Source of the DNA: Micromonospora sp. NBC_01699
GTDB lineage: Bacteria > Actinomycetota > Actinomycetes > Mycobacteriales > Micromonosporaceae
Length of the DNA: 64,000 nt
Assembly (NCBI RefSeq): GCF_036250065.1
Contig: NZ_CP109199.1
Span: forward strand, 372,001-436,000
Reading direction: 5' to 3'
The notes under the pieces are model-generated. The model saw only the letters and a list, made by a program, of their open reading frames with translations. It did no database searches and was not told the DNA's origin. Positions 11,274 through 20,734 of the stretch are shown piece after piece. The stretch's first letter is position 1. Each line of letters opens with the position of its first letter. The position numbers were made by a program, and so were the translations under genes.

Positions 11274-12445
11274 GCAGCCCGCCGGAATCGGCCCTGGACC
11301 TGCTCGACCTGGACGCGCTGCTGTCCGAGGAGGAACGGCAGATCCGTTCGGTGGTGCGTCGGCTGGTCGACGACCGGGTCCGCCCGCACATCGCCGAGTG
11401 GTACGAGTCCGGCCGGGCGCCGATCCGGGAGCTGGCGGTCGAGTTCGGCAAGCTGGGCCTGCTCGGCATGCACCTGACCGGCTACGGCTGCGCCGGCGCG
11501 TCGGCGGTCGCGTACGGGCTGGCCTGCCTGGAGCTGGAGGCGGGCGACTCCGGGCTGCGGTCGCTGGTGTCGGTGCAGGGCTCGCTGGCCATGTACGCGA
11601 TCTGGCGGTACGGCAGCGAGGAGCAGAAGCGGTCCTGGCTGCCCACGATGGCCACCGGCGAGACGATCGGCTGCTTCGGCCTGACCGAACCCGACCACGG
11701 CTCGGATCCCGCCTCGATGGCGACCCGGGCCCGGCGCGACGGCACCGACTGGGTGCTGACCGGCACCAAGATGTGGATCACCAACGCCCCGCTGGCCGAC
11801 CTGGCGGTGGTCTGGGCCCGCACCGACGACGGCGTACGCGGCTTCGTGGTGCCGCTGGACAGTGCCGGGGTGACCGCCCGCGAGATCGGGCACAAGATGT
11901 CGCTGCGTGCCTCCTCAACGGGTGAACTCGTGCTCGACGGGGTAAGGCTGCCGGCGGCGGCCCAGTTGCCGGCGGCGACCGGGCTGAAGGCGCCGCTGTC
12001 CTGCCTGACCGAGGCGCGGTTCGGCATCGTCTGGGGTGCGCTCGGCGCGGCCCGGGACTGCCTGCGGGTCGCGCTCGACTACGCGGTCAACCGGACCCAG
12101 TTCGGCCGACCGATCGCCGGCTTCCAGCTCACCCAGGCGAAGCTGGCCGACATGGCGGTCGAGCTGCAAAAGGGCTACCTGCTGGCGCTGCACCTGGGCC
12201 GGCTGGCCGACACCGGTGCGCTGCGGCCGGACCAGGTCAGCGTCGGCAAGCTGAACAACGTACGGGAGGCACTCGCCATCGCCCGGCAGTGCCGCACGAT
12301 CCTCGGCGCGAACGGGATCAGCGGGGAGTACCCGGTGCTGCGCCACGCCAGCAACCTGGAGACCGTGCTGACCTACGAGGGCACCTCGGAGATCCACCAG
12401 CTGGTGATCGGCCAGCGGTTGACCGGGATCGCCGCGTTCAACTGA
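11270..12445 (+). CDS. Glutaryl-CoA dehydrogenase-like acyl-CoA dehydrogenase
   Basis: The product has 391 residues. It shows the full FAD-dependent acyl-CoA dehydrogenase architecture. The closest family match is glutaryl-CoA dehydrogenase: GDSGLRSLVSVQGSLAMYAI, CFGLTEPDHGSDPASM, WITNAPLADLAVVWAR, ILGANGISGEYPVLRH, and the catalytic base Glu in TYEGTSEIHQLVIG. The Arg in DSGLRS corresponds to the residue that binds the glutaryl carboxylate. Likely role: oxidative decarboxylation of glutaryl-CoA to crotonyl-CoA in lysine/tryptophan catabolism. GTG 11270 overlaps the previous stop. Confidence 0.87.
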   Translation: MSSPPESALDLLDLDALLSEEERQIRSVVRRLVDDRVRPHIAEWYESGRAPIRELAVEFGKLGLLGMHLTGYGCAGASAVAYGLACLELEAGDSGLRSLVSVQGSLAMYAIWRYGSEEQKRSWLPTMATGETIGCFGLTEPDHGSDPASMATRARRDGTDWVLTGTKMWITNAPLADLAVVWARTDDGVRGFVVPLDSAGVTAREIGHKMSLRASSTGELVLDGVRLPAAAQLPAATGLKAPLSCLTEARFGIVWGALGAARDCLRVALDYAVNRTQFGRPIAGFQLTQAKLADMAVELQKGYLLALHLGRLADTGALRPDQVSVGKLNNVREALAIARQCRTILGANGISGEYPVLRHASNLETVLTYEGTSEIHQLVIGQRLTGIAAFN

Positions 12446-12498
12446 CCGTCCCATCGGGTACATGCACGGCAGTGGTCGTGTTGTCGTACCCGACCCGT

Positions 12499-12521
12499 AC
12501 CGTTTGTAGCAGGCAAACGGT
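12499..12521. promoter_or_regulatory. Operator-like inverted repeat upstream of the DUF4230 gene
   Basis: ACCGTTTG (12499-12506) and CAAACGGT (12514-12521) are perfect complements across a 7-nt spacer, 22 nt before the DUF4230 start. It could be a repressor site or an mRNA hairpin. Confidence 0.45.
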
Positions 12522-12543
12522 CTGATGAGGACGGTGAGGGCAG

Positions 12544-13404
12544 ATGTCCCGTAGCGGAGATGTCAACGAGCCCACCCGGGAGTACCCGGAGTACACGCAG
12601 GGTAAGGCGCCAGCGGTGCAGGGCAAGGCGGCGCCGACCGTACCGGCCCAGGATCGGCGCTGGGCCGCCGACGCCGGGGATGCCGACCAATCGGCCGACC
12701 ACCCGGTCGACCCCGACCGTGGGCCGGACCCGACCCAACCCGAGCCGCTGGTCACCACCACCCCGGCGCGCGGGCGCGGACTGTTCTGGTTGGCCGGTGC
12801 GCTCGTCGTGGTGCTGGTGCTGGTCCTCGGCGTACGGGCGACCGGGTTGTGGCCGACCTGGCGGAACCCGTTCGCGCAGGAGACGACCGACCGGAGCCAG
12901 CCGCCGTTGCTCAAGTCGATCCAGGACCTGAGCCGCTACGTGGCCGCGGAGGGCAACTTCCAGGTGGTGATCGACCTACAGCAGGACCGCAAGTACGTGC
13001 CGGATTTCCTGCTCAACGAACGTACCCTTTTTGTCGGGGCCGGGTCTGTTGAGGCATATGTCGATTTCGCGAAGATTTCCGAGGGCGGCGTGATCGAATC
13101 CGCCGACCGGAAGTCGGTCGAGATCAGGTTGCCCGCGCCGCAACTCGGCGAGACCAATCTCGATCTGGAGAAAAGCTACGTCTTCGCGGAGGACCGGGGC
13201 CTGCTGAACCGGCTCGGTGAGGTCTTCGGCGGCGACCCCAACCGGCAGCGCGAGGTCTACCAGAAGGCGGAGGAGAGCATCTCCGCAGCGGCCCGGGACA
13301 GCGGACTCAGTGACAGGGCGCAGGAGAACACCCGGAAAATGCTTGAGGGTCTGCTGCGCTCGCTGGGCTACGAGAAGGTGACCGTGACCTATACCGCTCC
13401 CTGA
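12544..13404 (+). CDS. DUF4230 membrane-anchored protein
   Basis: The product has 286 residues. It has a disordered acidic N-terminus of about 75 residues, one membrane helix at about 79-99 (FWLAGALVVVLVLVLGV), then a DUF4230 domain with the usual EGNFQVVIDLQQD and PDFLLNERTLFVGAGSVEAYVDF segments. The C-terminal residues (RSLGYEKVTVTYT) close the domain. DUF4230 proteins have no established biochemical function; topology suggests a periplasm-facing domain. ATG 12544 has GGTGAGGG upstream, and a perfect inverted repeat lies in the leader. Confidence 0.82.
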   Translation: MSRSGDVNEPTREYPEYTQGKAPAVQGKAAPTVPAQDRRWAADAGDADQSADHPVDPDRGPDPTQPEPLVTTTPARGRGLFWLAGALVVVLVLVLGVRATGLWPTWRNPFAQETTDRSQPPLLKSIQDLSRYVAAEGNFQVVIDLQQDRKYVPDFLLNERTLFVGAGSVEAYVDFAKISEGGVIESADRKSVEIRLPAPQLGETNLDLEKSYVFAEDRGLLNRLGEVFGGDPNRQREVYQKAEESISAAARDSGLSDRAQENTRKMLEGLLRSLGYEKVTVTYTAP

Positions 13405-13616
13405 GCGTAGGAGCTCGATGACTCGGTGTCATCCCAGGTCAACCGGCCGCGCCGGGTATTCTCCTAGCGTTCCCTGGTGGCGTATCACCGGGTGCGGGAT
13501 GTGGCGGTAGGATCCAGCGGCGTCTTGAGAAGGCGGCCGACGGAGCACCGCGCTGCCCTCGCCGCCCGGCCCCTCGCCAATCGACACACCGAGAAATCGA
13601 ATCGGGAGAAACGCCT

Positions 13617-14861
13617 GTGGCACTTTCTGTTGCCGGAGACGAGATCGAGGTTACCGTCCTGCTGCCCTGCCTGAACGAGGCGGAGACGCTGGAGATCTGC
13701 GTCACCAAAGCTGTCCGGGCGCTCGCCGAACTGGGTGTGGTGGGCGAGGTCCTGGTCAGCGACAACGGGTCCACCGACGGCTCGCAGGAGATCGCCACCC
13801 GGGCCGGGGCGCGGGTGTCCCACGCGCCGATCCGCGGCTACGGCGGCGCACTGCTCAACGGCATCGAGCAGGCCCGAGGCAAGTACATCATCATGGGCGA
13901 TGCGGATGATTCGTACGATCTGTCCAACCTTGAGCCGTTCATCCGTGAACTGCGCGCCGGGCACGACATGGTCATGGGCAACCGGTTCCGCGGCGGCATC
14001 GCCAAGGGTGCGATGCCGCCGCTGCACCGCTACCTCGGCAACCCGGTGCTGTCCTGGCTGGGGCGCCGGCTGTTCGGCCTGCGCAACGTCGGCGACTTCC
14101 ACTGCGGGATCCGGGGCTTCAACCGGGACCGCATCCGGGACCTGCACCTCTGCATGCCGGGCATGGAGTTCGCCTCCGAACTGGTGGTCCGGGCCGCGCT
14201 CAACAACTACGACATCGTCGAGGTGCCGACCACGCTCCAGAAGGACGGCCGCAGCCGTCCGCCGCACCTGCGTACCTGGCGGGACGGATGGCGGCACCTG
14301 CGCTTCCTGCTCGTCTTCGCACCGCGCAAGACGCTGATCTGGCCGGGGCTGGTGCTCGTCGTGCTGGGCCTGCTCGGCACCGCGACGCTGTCCTTCGGGC
14401 CGCTACAGGTGGCCGGGGTCGGCTTCGACATCAGCACCATGGTCTACACCTGCCTGGCCGTCCTGACCGGTGCGCAGCTACTGCTCTTCGGCGTCTTCGC
14501 GCTGCTCTACGGTCACACCGAGGGGATCACCAACCAAGCCCAGGTCGCCTGGTGGGGCAGGTGGGTACGGTTCGAGACCTGCACCGCCGCCGGCCTGCTC
14601 CTGATCCTGCTCGGGCTGGCCGGGTCGGTGCTCGCGGTCACCGCGTGGGGAGCCAGCGGCTTCGGCGAGCAGAACCTCGCCGAGACCCTGCGGGTCGTGC
14701 TGCCCTCGTCCACGGTGATCGGCCTGGGCGTGACGGTGCTCTTCTCCGGCCTCTTCGCCAGCCTGCTCAACCTGCGTCGGGTCGGCCCGAGCGCGCCGGT
14801 CGCCACGACGCCGGTCGACGATGCGCGCAGCGACAGCGACCTCGCCCCGGCCCGCGGCTGA
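13617..14861 (+). CDS. GT2 glycosyltransferase with C-terminal membrane domain
   Basis: The product has 414 residues. The N-terminal 230 residues are a GT-A domain: VTVLLPCLNEAETL, VLVSDNGSTDGSQEIA, IMGDADDSYDL (the DxD-type metal site) and GNRFRGGIAKGAMPPLHRYLG, the pattern of polyprenol-phosphate sugar synthases. Four predicted membrane helices follow. It probably loads a sugar from a nucleotide donor onto a polyprenyl phosphate on the inner face, producing a lipid-linked donor for extracytoplasmic transferases. The downstream AftA-like enzyme, starting 7 nt later, would be such a user. GTG 13617 has GGGAGAAA upstream. Confidence 0.88.
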   Translation: MALSVAGDEIEVTVLLPCLNEAETLEICVTKAVRALAELGVVGEVLVSDNGSTDGSQEIATRAGARVSHAPIRGYGGALLNGIEQARGKYIIMGDADDSYDLSNLEPFIRELRAGHDMVMGNRFRGGIAKGAMPPLHRYLGNPVLSWLGRRLFGLRNVGDFHCGIRGFNRDRIRDLHLCMPGMEFASELVVRAALNNYDIVEVPTTLQKDGRSRPPHLRTWRDGWRHLRFLLVFAPRKTLIWPGLVLVVLGLLGTATLSFGPLQVAGVGFDISTMVYTCLAVLTGAQLLLFGVFALLYGHTEGITNQAQVAWWGRWVRFETCTAAGLLLILLGLAGSVLAVTAWGASGFGEQNLAETLRVVLPSSTVIGLGVTVLFSGLFASLLNLRRVGPSAPVATTPVDDARSDSDLAPARG

Positions 14862-14868
14862 GTACGCG

Positions 14869-16884
14869 ATGACAGTGCAGACCACGCCCGACGGGTCGGC
14901 CAAGCCGACCGGCCCGGTCCGGCCGAACCGGGCCGACGAGTCCGACGAGGCGAACGTGCCGACCGAAGACCGCGACGCGGCCGAGTCCGGGGCATCCGCG
15001 CCGGCCGGGTCCGCCGCACCGAAGACGGAGTCGCCCGCGCCGGCAGCCGTCGAACCGGCGGCCGCCGACACCACCGAGACCACCTCGGGCAGTGGGCGGC
15101 GGTTGCCGAACTGGCTGGCCAACGGTGGCACGGTCGCCGTACTCACCTGGCTTGTCGCGACCCCGGTCGCGATCGTGATCCCCCGGCTGATCGACCGGGA
15201 TCCGTTCTCGGCGGGCGCGTCCACGATCCCGCTCGCCGGGGCGTTCATCCTGATCATCGGGGTGTTCGTGCTGGCCATGCGTCGGTCCGGGGACGCGGTG
15301 GCCGGTCTGGCGGCCGGTCTGGGCGCGGCCTGGACCGTGCTGATGCTGCGTTCGGCCCTCAACGGCACCCCGTTCGGCTTCGCCGGCCTGGTCGGCGACA
15401 TGGGCCGGATGTCGGCGTCGGCGACCCGCTACACCACCACCATCGCCTCCAGCGACACCCTGGTCCAGGGGCTGCCGTCGGAGTACCCGCCGTTCTACGC
15501 CTGGCTGGTCGGCCGCGCGTCGGTCGTGCTCGACGAGCCGGCCTGGCGGCTGCTCGCCGACGCCGAGGTGCTCTTCAGCTCGCTGGCGGTGCTGGCCGCG
15601 TTCGTGCTGTGGCGCCGGCTGGTCGGGCCGTGGATCGCCCTGGCCATCGCCGCCCTGACGTTGGTCACCTGGTCGGACCCGCGCAAGGCGTTCGAGGTAC
15701 TGACGCTGGCGATCTTCGTACCGTGGGCGTTGGAGGTCTTCGCCCGCCCGGCCCGGCGCCGGATGCACTGGCTGCCGGCCGGCATCCTCGGCGGCTTCAT
15801 CGTGATCACCTACCAGGCGTGGATGGTCTACGGGGCGATCGGCCTGATCACCCTGATCGTGGTCGCCTGGCGGACCGAGCCGGACCGGTGGGCGTACCTG
15901 CGCCGGCTGGGCCTGATCGTGCTGGTCTCGTTCGTGGTGGCGTCCTGGTACATCGTGCCGTTCGGCTGGGACAGCCTGACCAAGGGCGGGCAGTCGATCT
16001 CCGACCTGTACGTCTCCGGCTCGCTGAACTCCGGCCTCTTCCCGTTCCTCGACTTCAACCCGCTCGGGCTGCTGAACCTCGTCGGGCTGATCGGTCTGGT
16101 CTGGCTGTGGCGTTCGGTCTGGTGGGCCCGCCCGCTGCTGCTGCTGATCATCTCGGCGTACGGCTACCGGATCCTGTCGATGATCCGGTACGTGCTGACC
16201 CAGCACACCGGGTTCCTGCACTACACGGCCCGGCTCTACGGGGTGCTGCTCACCATCGCCGGGGTCCTGGTGCTGGCGCACCTCGTCCCGATCGTGCTAC
16301 GCCGGTTGCGGCTGACCCCGCCCCGGCTGGCCGGTGCGGGGCTACTCGCGGTCGTGCTCGCCTGGACCGCGACCGGCTTCACCACCACCTGGATGCCCGA
16401 GAGCGGCAGCAAGTACGCGATCATGGCGCACAGCGAACCGCTGCCCGGCGGCGGCTACCCGGTCTACGCCCCGGACGAGGATCTCCGTACCGGCTTCCCG
16501 ATCACCGAGGTGGAGCGGGCGGTCGAAGGTGTGCTCGGACCGAAGGCACAGCCGGTCACGCTCGCCATCGACGACCGGGTCTTCTCGTACCTGCCCTGGC
16601 CCGGGTTCGTCGACAACGACCGCACCGCCGGCAGCACCCTGTCCCGCTGGGACGACCGGTTCGCCGAGGTGCAGAAGCTGGCCGCCACCCGGGACCCGGC
16701 GGCGTTCGCAGCCAGGGCCGCCGATGTCGGCGGGTTCGGGCCGATCCAGGTCTTCGTGCTCGGCGAGCAGCCGGACGGCTGGGTCTGGCGCGGTAACCGG
16801 TTCTCCCCGGAGCAGTTCTCGTCCCAGTACTGGACCGTGATCGACAATCTGCCGCAGGACGTCGTGGTCGCCGTCCGGCGCTGA
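14869..16884 (+). CDS. AftA-like arabinofuranosyltransferase (GT-C membrane enzyme)
   Basis: The product has 671 residues: an acidic, Ala/Pro-rich N-terminal tail of about 80 residues, around ten to twelve membrane helices, then an extracytoplasmic C-terminal domain. GLPSEYPPFYAWLVGRASVV resembles the conserved loop of mycobacterial AftA, and the C-terminal stretch with FSYLPWPGFVDNDRTAGSTLSRWDDR parallels the AftA C-terminal domain. AftA primes arabinan on galactan using decaprenyl-phospho-arabinose. Equivalent chemistry here is inference from these patterns. ATG 14869 lies 7 nt after the GT2 stop, so the two form an operon. Confidence 0.72.
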   Translation: MTVQTTPDGSAKPTGPVRPNRADESDEANVPTEDRDAAESGASAPAGSAAPKTESPAPAAVEPAAADTTETTSGSGRRLPNWLANGGTVAVLTWLVATPVAIVIPRLIDRDPFSAGASTIPLAGAFILIIGVFVLAMRRSGDAVAGLAAGLGAAWTVLMLRSALNGTPFGFAGLVGDMGRMSASATRYTTTIASSDTLVQGLPSEYPPFYAWLVGRASVVLDEPAWRLLADAEVLFSSLAVLAAFVLWRRLVGPWIALAIAALTLVTWSDPRKAFEVLTLAIFVPWALEVFARPARRRMHWLPAGILGGFIVITYQAWMVYGAIGLITLIVVAWRTEPDRWAYLRRLGLIVLVSFVVASWYIVPFGWDSLTKGGQSISDLYVSGSLNSGLFPFLDFNPLGLLNLVGLIGLVWLWRSVWWARPLLLLIISAYGYRILSMIRYVLTQHTGFLHYTARLYGVLLTIAGVLVLAHLVPIVLRRLRLTPPRLAGAGLLAVVLAWTATGFTTTWMPESGSKYAIMAHSEPLPGGGYPVYAPDEDLRTGFPITEVERAVEGVLGPKAQPVTLAIDDRVFSYLPWPGFVDNDRTAGSTLSRWDDRFAEVQKLAATRDPAAFAARAADVGGFGPIQVFVLGEQPDGWVWRGNRFSPEQFSSQYWTVIDNLPQDVVVAVRR

Positions 16885-16930
16885 CCGCGGGCCGAGGCCC
16901 CACCGGGCCGAGCCGGCCCGGCAGGACCAC

Positions 16931-16966
16931 GATCGGGGCCGTACCCAGCGGGGTGCGGCCCCGATC
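16931..16966. terminator. Bidirectional hairpin between AftA-like and pspC-like genes
   Basis: GATCGGGGCCG (16931-16941) pairs perfectly with 16956-16966 across a 14-nt loop, between two convergent stops (16884 and 16972). It can serve both. Confidence 0.8.
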
Positions 16967-16971
16967 CACGT

Positions 16972-17181
16972 TCAGTGGGCGACGTACGCCTGCTGGTGGT
17001 CCTCGTTCGGCAGGATGATCCACAGTGCGATGTAGAGCAGCACCTGCGGGCCGGGCAGGATCACCGAGAGCACGAACAGAAGCCGGACCAGGCCGGTGGA
17101 GAGGCCGAAGCGGCGGGCCAGCCCGGCGCAGACTCCGGCGATCATCCGGCCGTCGCGGGGTCGTGCAAGCTTGCGACTCAT
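16972..17181 (-). CDS. PspC domain protein
   Basis: The product has 69 residues and consists of a single PspC domain: a basic start (SRKLARPRDGRMIAGVCAGL), a short amphipathic part, one hydrophobic helix (LVRLLFVLSVILPGPQVLLY) and an IALWIILP end. PspC domains sit in the membrane and sense envelope stress in the phage-shock system; stand-alone versions are common in actinobacteria. ATG 17181 has GGAGAAG upstream; an in-frame extension to 17376 has neither the domain's character nor a ribosome site. Confidence 0.88.
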   Translation of the reverse strand: MSRKLARPRDGRMIAGVCAGLARRFGLSTGLVRLLFVLSVILPGPQVLLYIALWIILPNEDHQQAYVAH

Positions 17182-17417
17182 GGTCGTCTTCTCCAACTCT
17201 GCGGCGGTCCGCCGCGTCTGAATCCACCGTACGAACCGACATCCACCGCCGACCTCCTCACTGAGGGCGATTCGGCGCATCCGTACCCGTAGGTGCTTAC
17301 CCCGGTTGGCCGCATCGGACGCATGCTCGGGATGACGGGTAGGCTCGCCGCTCGGTGCTGGCCGGACCGACGGCAACGGAGCCGGATGCGGCAGAGCCAG
17401 CGGCGGGAGGAGGATCG

Positions 17418-18812
17418 ATGATCAGCGTCTTCGATCTGTTCACGGTAGGGATCGGGCCGTCCAGCTCACACACGGTCGGGCCGATGCGCGCGGCGCGTAC
17501 GTTCGCCGCCGGGCTCAAGGCCGACGGGCTGCTCTCCGGCACGGCCAGGATCCACGCCGAACTCTTCGGCTCGCTCGGCGCCACCGGGCACGGCCACGGC
17601 AGCGACCGGGCGGTCCTGCTCGGGCTGGCCGGTGAGGCACCCGAGACCGTCGACCCGGACCTGGTCGACGGTGCGGTGGCCGAGATCCGCCGCACCGGGC
17701 GGCTGGCCGTCCTCGGCGCGCACACCATCGACTTCGATCCGGCCCGGGACCTGGTGCTGCACCGCCGCCGGGCGCTGCCGTACCACCCGAACGGGATGAC
17801 CTTCACCGCGTACGACGAGGCCGGTGAGGCGGTACGGGACCGGACGTACTACTCGGTCGGTGGTGGCTTCGTGGTCGACGAGGCGGCGGCCGGCGCGGAC
17901 CGGATCAAGCCGGACCCGACCAGGGTGCCGTACCCGTTCAGCACCGGGGCGGAACTACTGAAGGTGACCGAGGAGACCGGGCTGTCGATCAGCGGGGTGA
18001 TGTTCGCCAACGAGCGGGCCCGGCGCGGCGCCGACGAGATCCGTACCGGCCTGCTGGAGATCTGGCGGGTGATGCAGGAGTGCGTCGAGCGGGGCAGCCA
18101 CCGGGACGGGGTGCTGCCGGGCGGGCTCAAGGTGCGCCGGCGGGCGGCGGAGCTGCGGCGGTCCCTGGCGACCGAACGCGGGGCCGGCTGGTCGGGCACC
18201 GGCGGTTCGGAGGACCCGCTGCGGGTGATGGACTGGGTCACCCTGTTCGCGCTCGCGGTGAACGAGGAGAACGCCTCCGGCGGCCGGGTGGTCACCGCGC
18301 CGACCAACGGTGCGGCCGGCATCATCCCGGCGGTGCTGCACTACTACACCCGGTTCGTGGCCACCGCGTCGCCGGACGGCGTGGTCCGGTTCCTGCTGGC
18401 CGCCGCGGCGATCGGGGTGCTGTTCAAGGAGAACGCCTCGATCTCCGGGGCCGAGGTCGGCTGCCAGGGCGAGGTCGGCTCGGCCTGCTCGATGGCGGCG
18501 GCCGGTCTGGCCGAGGCGCTCGGCGGCACGCCCGCCCAGGTGGAGAACGCGGCCGAGATCGGCATGGAACACAACCTGGGTCTGACCTGCGACCCGGTCG
18601 GCGGACTGGTGCAGATCCCGTGCATCGAGCGGAACGCGGTGGCGAGCATCAAGGCGATCACGGCGACCCGGCTGGCGCTGCGCGGGGACGGCGTACACAC
18701 GGTCTCCCTGGACAAGGTCATCAAGACCATGCGGGAGACCGGGGCGGACATGAAGGTCAAGTACAAGGAGACCGCACGGGGTGGTCTGGCGGTCAATGTC
18801 ATCGAGTGCTGA
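17418..18812 (+). CDS. sdaA: L-serine ammonia-lyase, iron-sulfur dependent
   Basis: The product has 464 residues and is the single-chain (type II) L-serine dehydratase, converting L-serine to pyruvate and ammonia with a [4Fe-4S] cluster. The N-terminal beta domain opens [20 protein letters not shown]. The alpha domain holds [38 protein letters not shown] and [20 protein letters not shown], which supply the cluster cysteines. ATG 17418 follows GGGAGGAGG. No riboswitch is evident in the 136-bp upstream interval. It would feed serine, made by the serC pathway, into central metabolism. Confidence 0.95.
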   Translation: MISVFDLFTVGIGPSSSHTVGPMRAARTFAAGLKADGLLSGTARIHAELFGSLGATGHGHGSDRAVLLGLAGEAPETVDPDLVDGAVAEIRRTGRLAVLGAHTIDFDPARDLVLHRRRALPYHPNGMTFTAYDEAGEAVRDRTYYSVGGGFVVDEAAAGADRIKPDPTRVPYPFSTGAELLKVTEETGLSISGVMFANERARRGADEIRTGLLEIWRVMQECVERGSHRDGVLPGGLKVRRRAAELRRSLATERGAGWSGTGGSEDPLRVMDWVTLFALAVNEENASGGRVVTAPTNGAAGIIPAVLHYYTRFVATASPDGVVRFLLAAAAIGVLFKENASISGAEVGCQGEVGSACSMAAAGLAEALGGTPAQVENAAEIGMEHNLGLTCDPVGGLVQIPCIERNAVASIKAITATRLALRGDGVHTVSLDKVIKTMRETGADMKVKYKETARGGLAVNVIEC

Positions 18813-19103
18813 CGGTTGATGGATCCGCGCTCCGGAGCGCTCGCGCAGGCCCGGCACCGCCTACCGAGCGTGCTGACCGACTGCTAACCTATGGCGCGTC
18901 AGCGGCCCGCTTGAAGCGGGGCCCGCAGCCGCGCTCCAGGTTGCCGTGTCCGAGATTCCGGCACGAGACGCGGGAGCACAATAGCTGTTAGGGCGGTCGC
19001 GGACGGTGACCGGGAGAGGTCGACACGTGATTCGTACCGGACGCGTCGGTGGATCTCTCCGGCGCAGCCGCCCTCGATCATTCCTCGGTTCGGGAAGGCG
19101 GCC

Positions 19104-19916
19104 ATGACAACGAGCGTCGCGAGTATGTGGGGCCATCGCAACGCGCTGCGGCTGCTGGTCCGCCGGGACCTGGCGGTCAAGTACCAGCAGTCGTTCCTGG
19201 GCTACTTCTGGTCGCTGCTCGAACCGCTCGCGATGGGCGGCATCTACTGGTTCGTCTTCGGTGTCCTCTACAACACCAGCAACCACGCCGGCCCGGCGAA
19301 GGACTCGTACCCGCTGTTCCTGGTGACCGGCATCTTCGCCTGGATGTGGACGAACTCCGCGATCGGTGAGGCCACCAGCGCGCTCACCGGCCAGGCCCGG
19401 TTGATCACCACGATGAAGGTGCCCCGCGAGGTCTTCCCGATCGGGCGGGTCATCGGCCGCTTCGCGGAGTACGTCGCCGGCCTGCCGGTGCTGGTAGTGC
19501 TCGCCGCGTACTTCGGTGAACTGCACTTCGGCTGGGAACTGCTCGCGCTGCCGCTGGCGGTGCTGCTGATGACCATCCTGCTCACCGGCGTCGCGCTGCT
19601 GCTGTCGTCGCTGAACGTGCTGCTGCGGGACGTGGACCGGCTGATGAAGCTGTTCACCCGGCTGCTGTTCTACGGCACCCCGATCATCTACCCGTTGCAG
19701 CTCGTCCAGGACTCCGGAATGCCGGGCTGGGTGAAGATCGTCTACGAGCTGAACCCGCTGGTCGGCATCTTCGAGCTGTTCCGCGCCATCTGGTACCCGT
19801 CGGAATTCCCCGACGCCAGTCTGCTCGCCGTCTCGGTGGTCGGCAGTCTGGTGCTGTTCTTCGGCGGCTGGTGGGTCTTCCGCCGGCTAGAGCCCGCCGT
19901 GCTCAAGGAGCTGTAG
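19104..19916 (+). CDS. Polysaccharide/teichoic acid ABC exporter permease (TagG/Wzm type)
   Basis: The product has 270 residues with six hydrophobic helices of the ABC-2 fold. LLVRRDLAVKYQQSFLGYFW near the N-terminus and the long LLSSLNVLLRDVDRLMKLFT segment are characteristic of glycopolymer export permeases. It would carry a lipid-linked polymer across the membrane with the ATPase that begins at its stop codon (1-nt overlap). ATG 19104 has GGGAAGG upstream. The 291 bp before it contain no gene; a GCGCTCC/GGAGCGC palindrome at 18827-18840 may end the sdaA transcript. Confidence 0.9.
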   Translation: MTTSVASMWGHRNALRLLVRRDLAVKYQQSFLGYFWSLLEPLAMGGIYWFVFGVLYNTSNHAGPAKDSYPLFLVTGIFAWMWTNSAIGEATSALTGQARLITTMKVPREVFPIGRVIGRFAEYVAGLPVLVVLAAYFGELHFGWELLALPLAVLLMTILLTGVALLLSSLNVLLRDVDRLMKLFTRLLFYGTPIIYPLQLVQDSGMPGWVKIVYELNPLVGIFELFRAIWYPSEFPDASLLAVSVVGSLVLFFGGWWVFRRLEPAVLKEL

Positions 19917-20662
19917 TGAGCAAGCCGATCATCGAGGCGCACAACCTCGGCATCCAGTTCGTTCGCAACCGGCGGCGGCAGCTACGCCTGCGGGAGATGT
20001 TCATCCACCGCGGTGGGCGGCAGCCGAAGGCGGACGAGTTCTGGCCACTGCGCAACGTGTCGTTCGAGGTCCAGCCGGGCGACGCGGTCGGCGTCATCGG
20101 CCGCAACGGCACCGGCAAGAGCACGCTGCTCCGGCTGATCGCCGGGGTGCTGATCCAGGACGAGGGCACGATCACCGTACGCGGTGAGGTCGCGCCCCTG
20201 CTGGAGCTCTCCGCCGGCTTCTCCAACGACCTCACCGGCCGGGAGAACGTGCACCTGGTCGGGTCCCTGCACGGGCTCAGCTCGCAGTACCTGAAGACCA
20301 GGTTCGACGACATCGTGTCGTTCGCCGGTGACCAGGTTGAGAAGGCCATCGACACACCGGTACGGCACTATTCGTCCGGTATGAAGGTCCGGCTGGGCTT
20401 CTCGGTGATCTCCCACCTCCAGCACCCGATCCTGCTGATGGACGAGGTGATGGCGGTCGGCGACACCGAGTTCCGGAAGAAGTGCTACTCCACCATCGAG
20501 CGGATGCTCGGTGAGGGCCGCTCGCTGGTGCTGGTCTCGCACAACGAGAACGACCTGACCCGGTTCTGCACCCGTGGGCTCTACTTCAACGCCGGCCAGC
20601 TGGAGATCGACGGCACCGTCCGGGAAGCGCTCGACGCGTACAACAACGTCGTTCGGACCTGA
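19916..20662 (+). CDS. Polysaccharide/teichoic acid ABC exporter ATPase (TagH/Wzt type)
   Basis: The product has 248 residues. It carries Walker A GRNGTGKST, the signature YSSGMKVRLGFSVISHL, and Walker B HPILLMDEVMAVGD, with the DxxFxxKC segment (DTEFRKKC) typical of TagH/Wzt/RfbE-type ATPases. It lacks the extra C-terminal carbohydrate-binding domain that some Wzt proteins use to recognise finished chains, so export is unlikely to be length-gated that way. GTG 19916 overlaps the permease stop (TAGTG). It powers the permease at 19104. Confidence 0.92.
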   Translation: MSKPIIEAHNLGIQFVRNRRRQLRLREMFIHRGGRQPKADEFWPLRNVSFEVQPGDAVGVIGRNGTGKSTLLRLIAGVLIQDEGTITVRGEVAPLLELSAGFSNDLTGRENVHLVGSLHGLSSQYLKTRFDDIVSFAGDQVEKAIDTPVRHYSSGMKVRLGFSVISHLQHPILLMDEVMAVGDTEFRKKCYSTIERMLGEGRSLVLVSHNENDLTRFCTRGLYFNAGQLEIDGTVREALDAYNNVVRT

Positions 20663-20734
20663 CCCCGGCCGTCTTCGTGGGCACCTGCCCGATACACCGG
20701 GCGGGTGCGGCTCCGGGGTGGTTGGCTGGACCCG

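Noticed and set aside
17282-17417. A glycine riboswitch upstream of serine dehydratase
   Set aside because: No conserved glycine-aptamer core could be identified; the interval is short and GC-rich.
18880-18960. A possible tRNA or structured RNA before the exporter genes
   Set aside because: The GC-rich repeats do not fold into a cloverleaf with the required T- and anticodon-loop bases.
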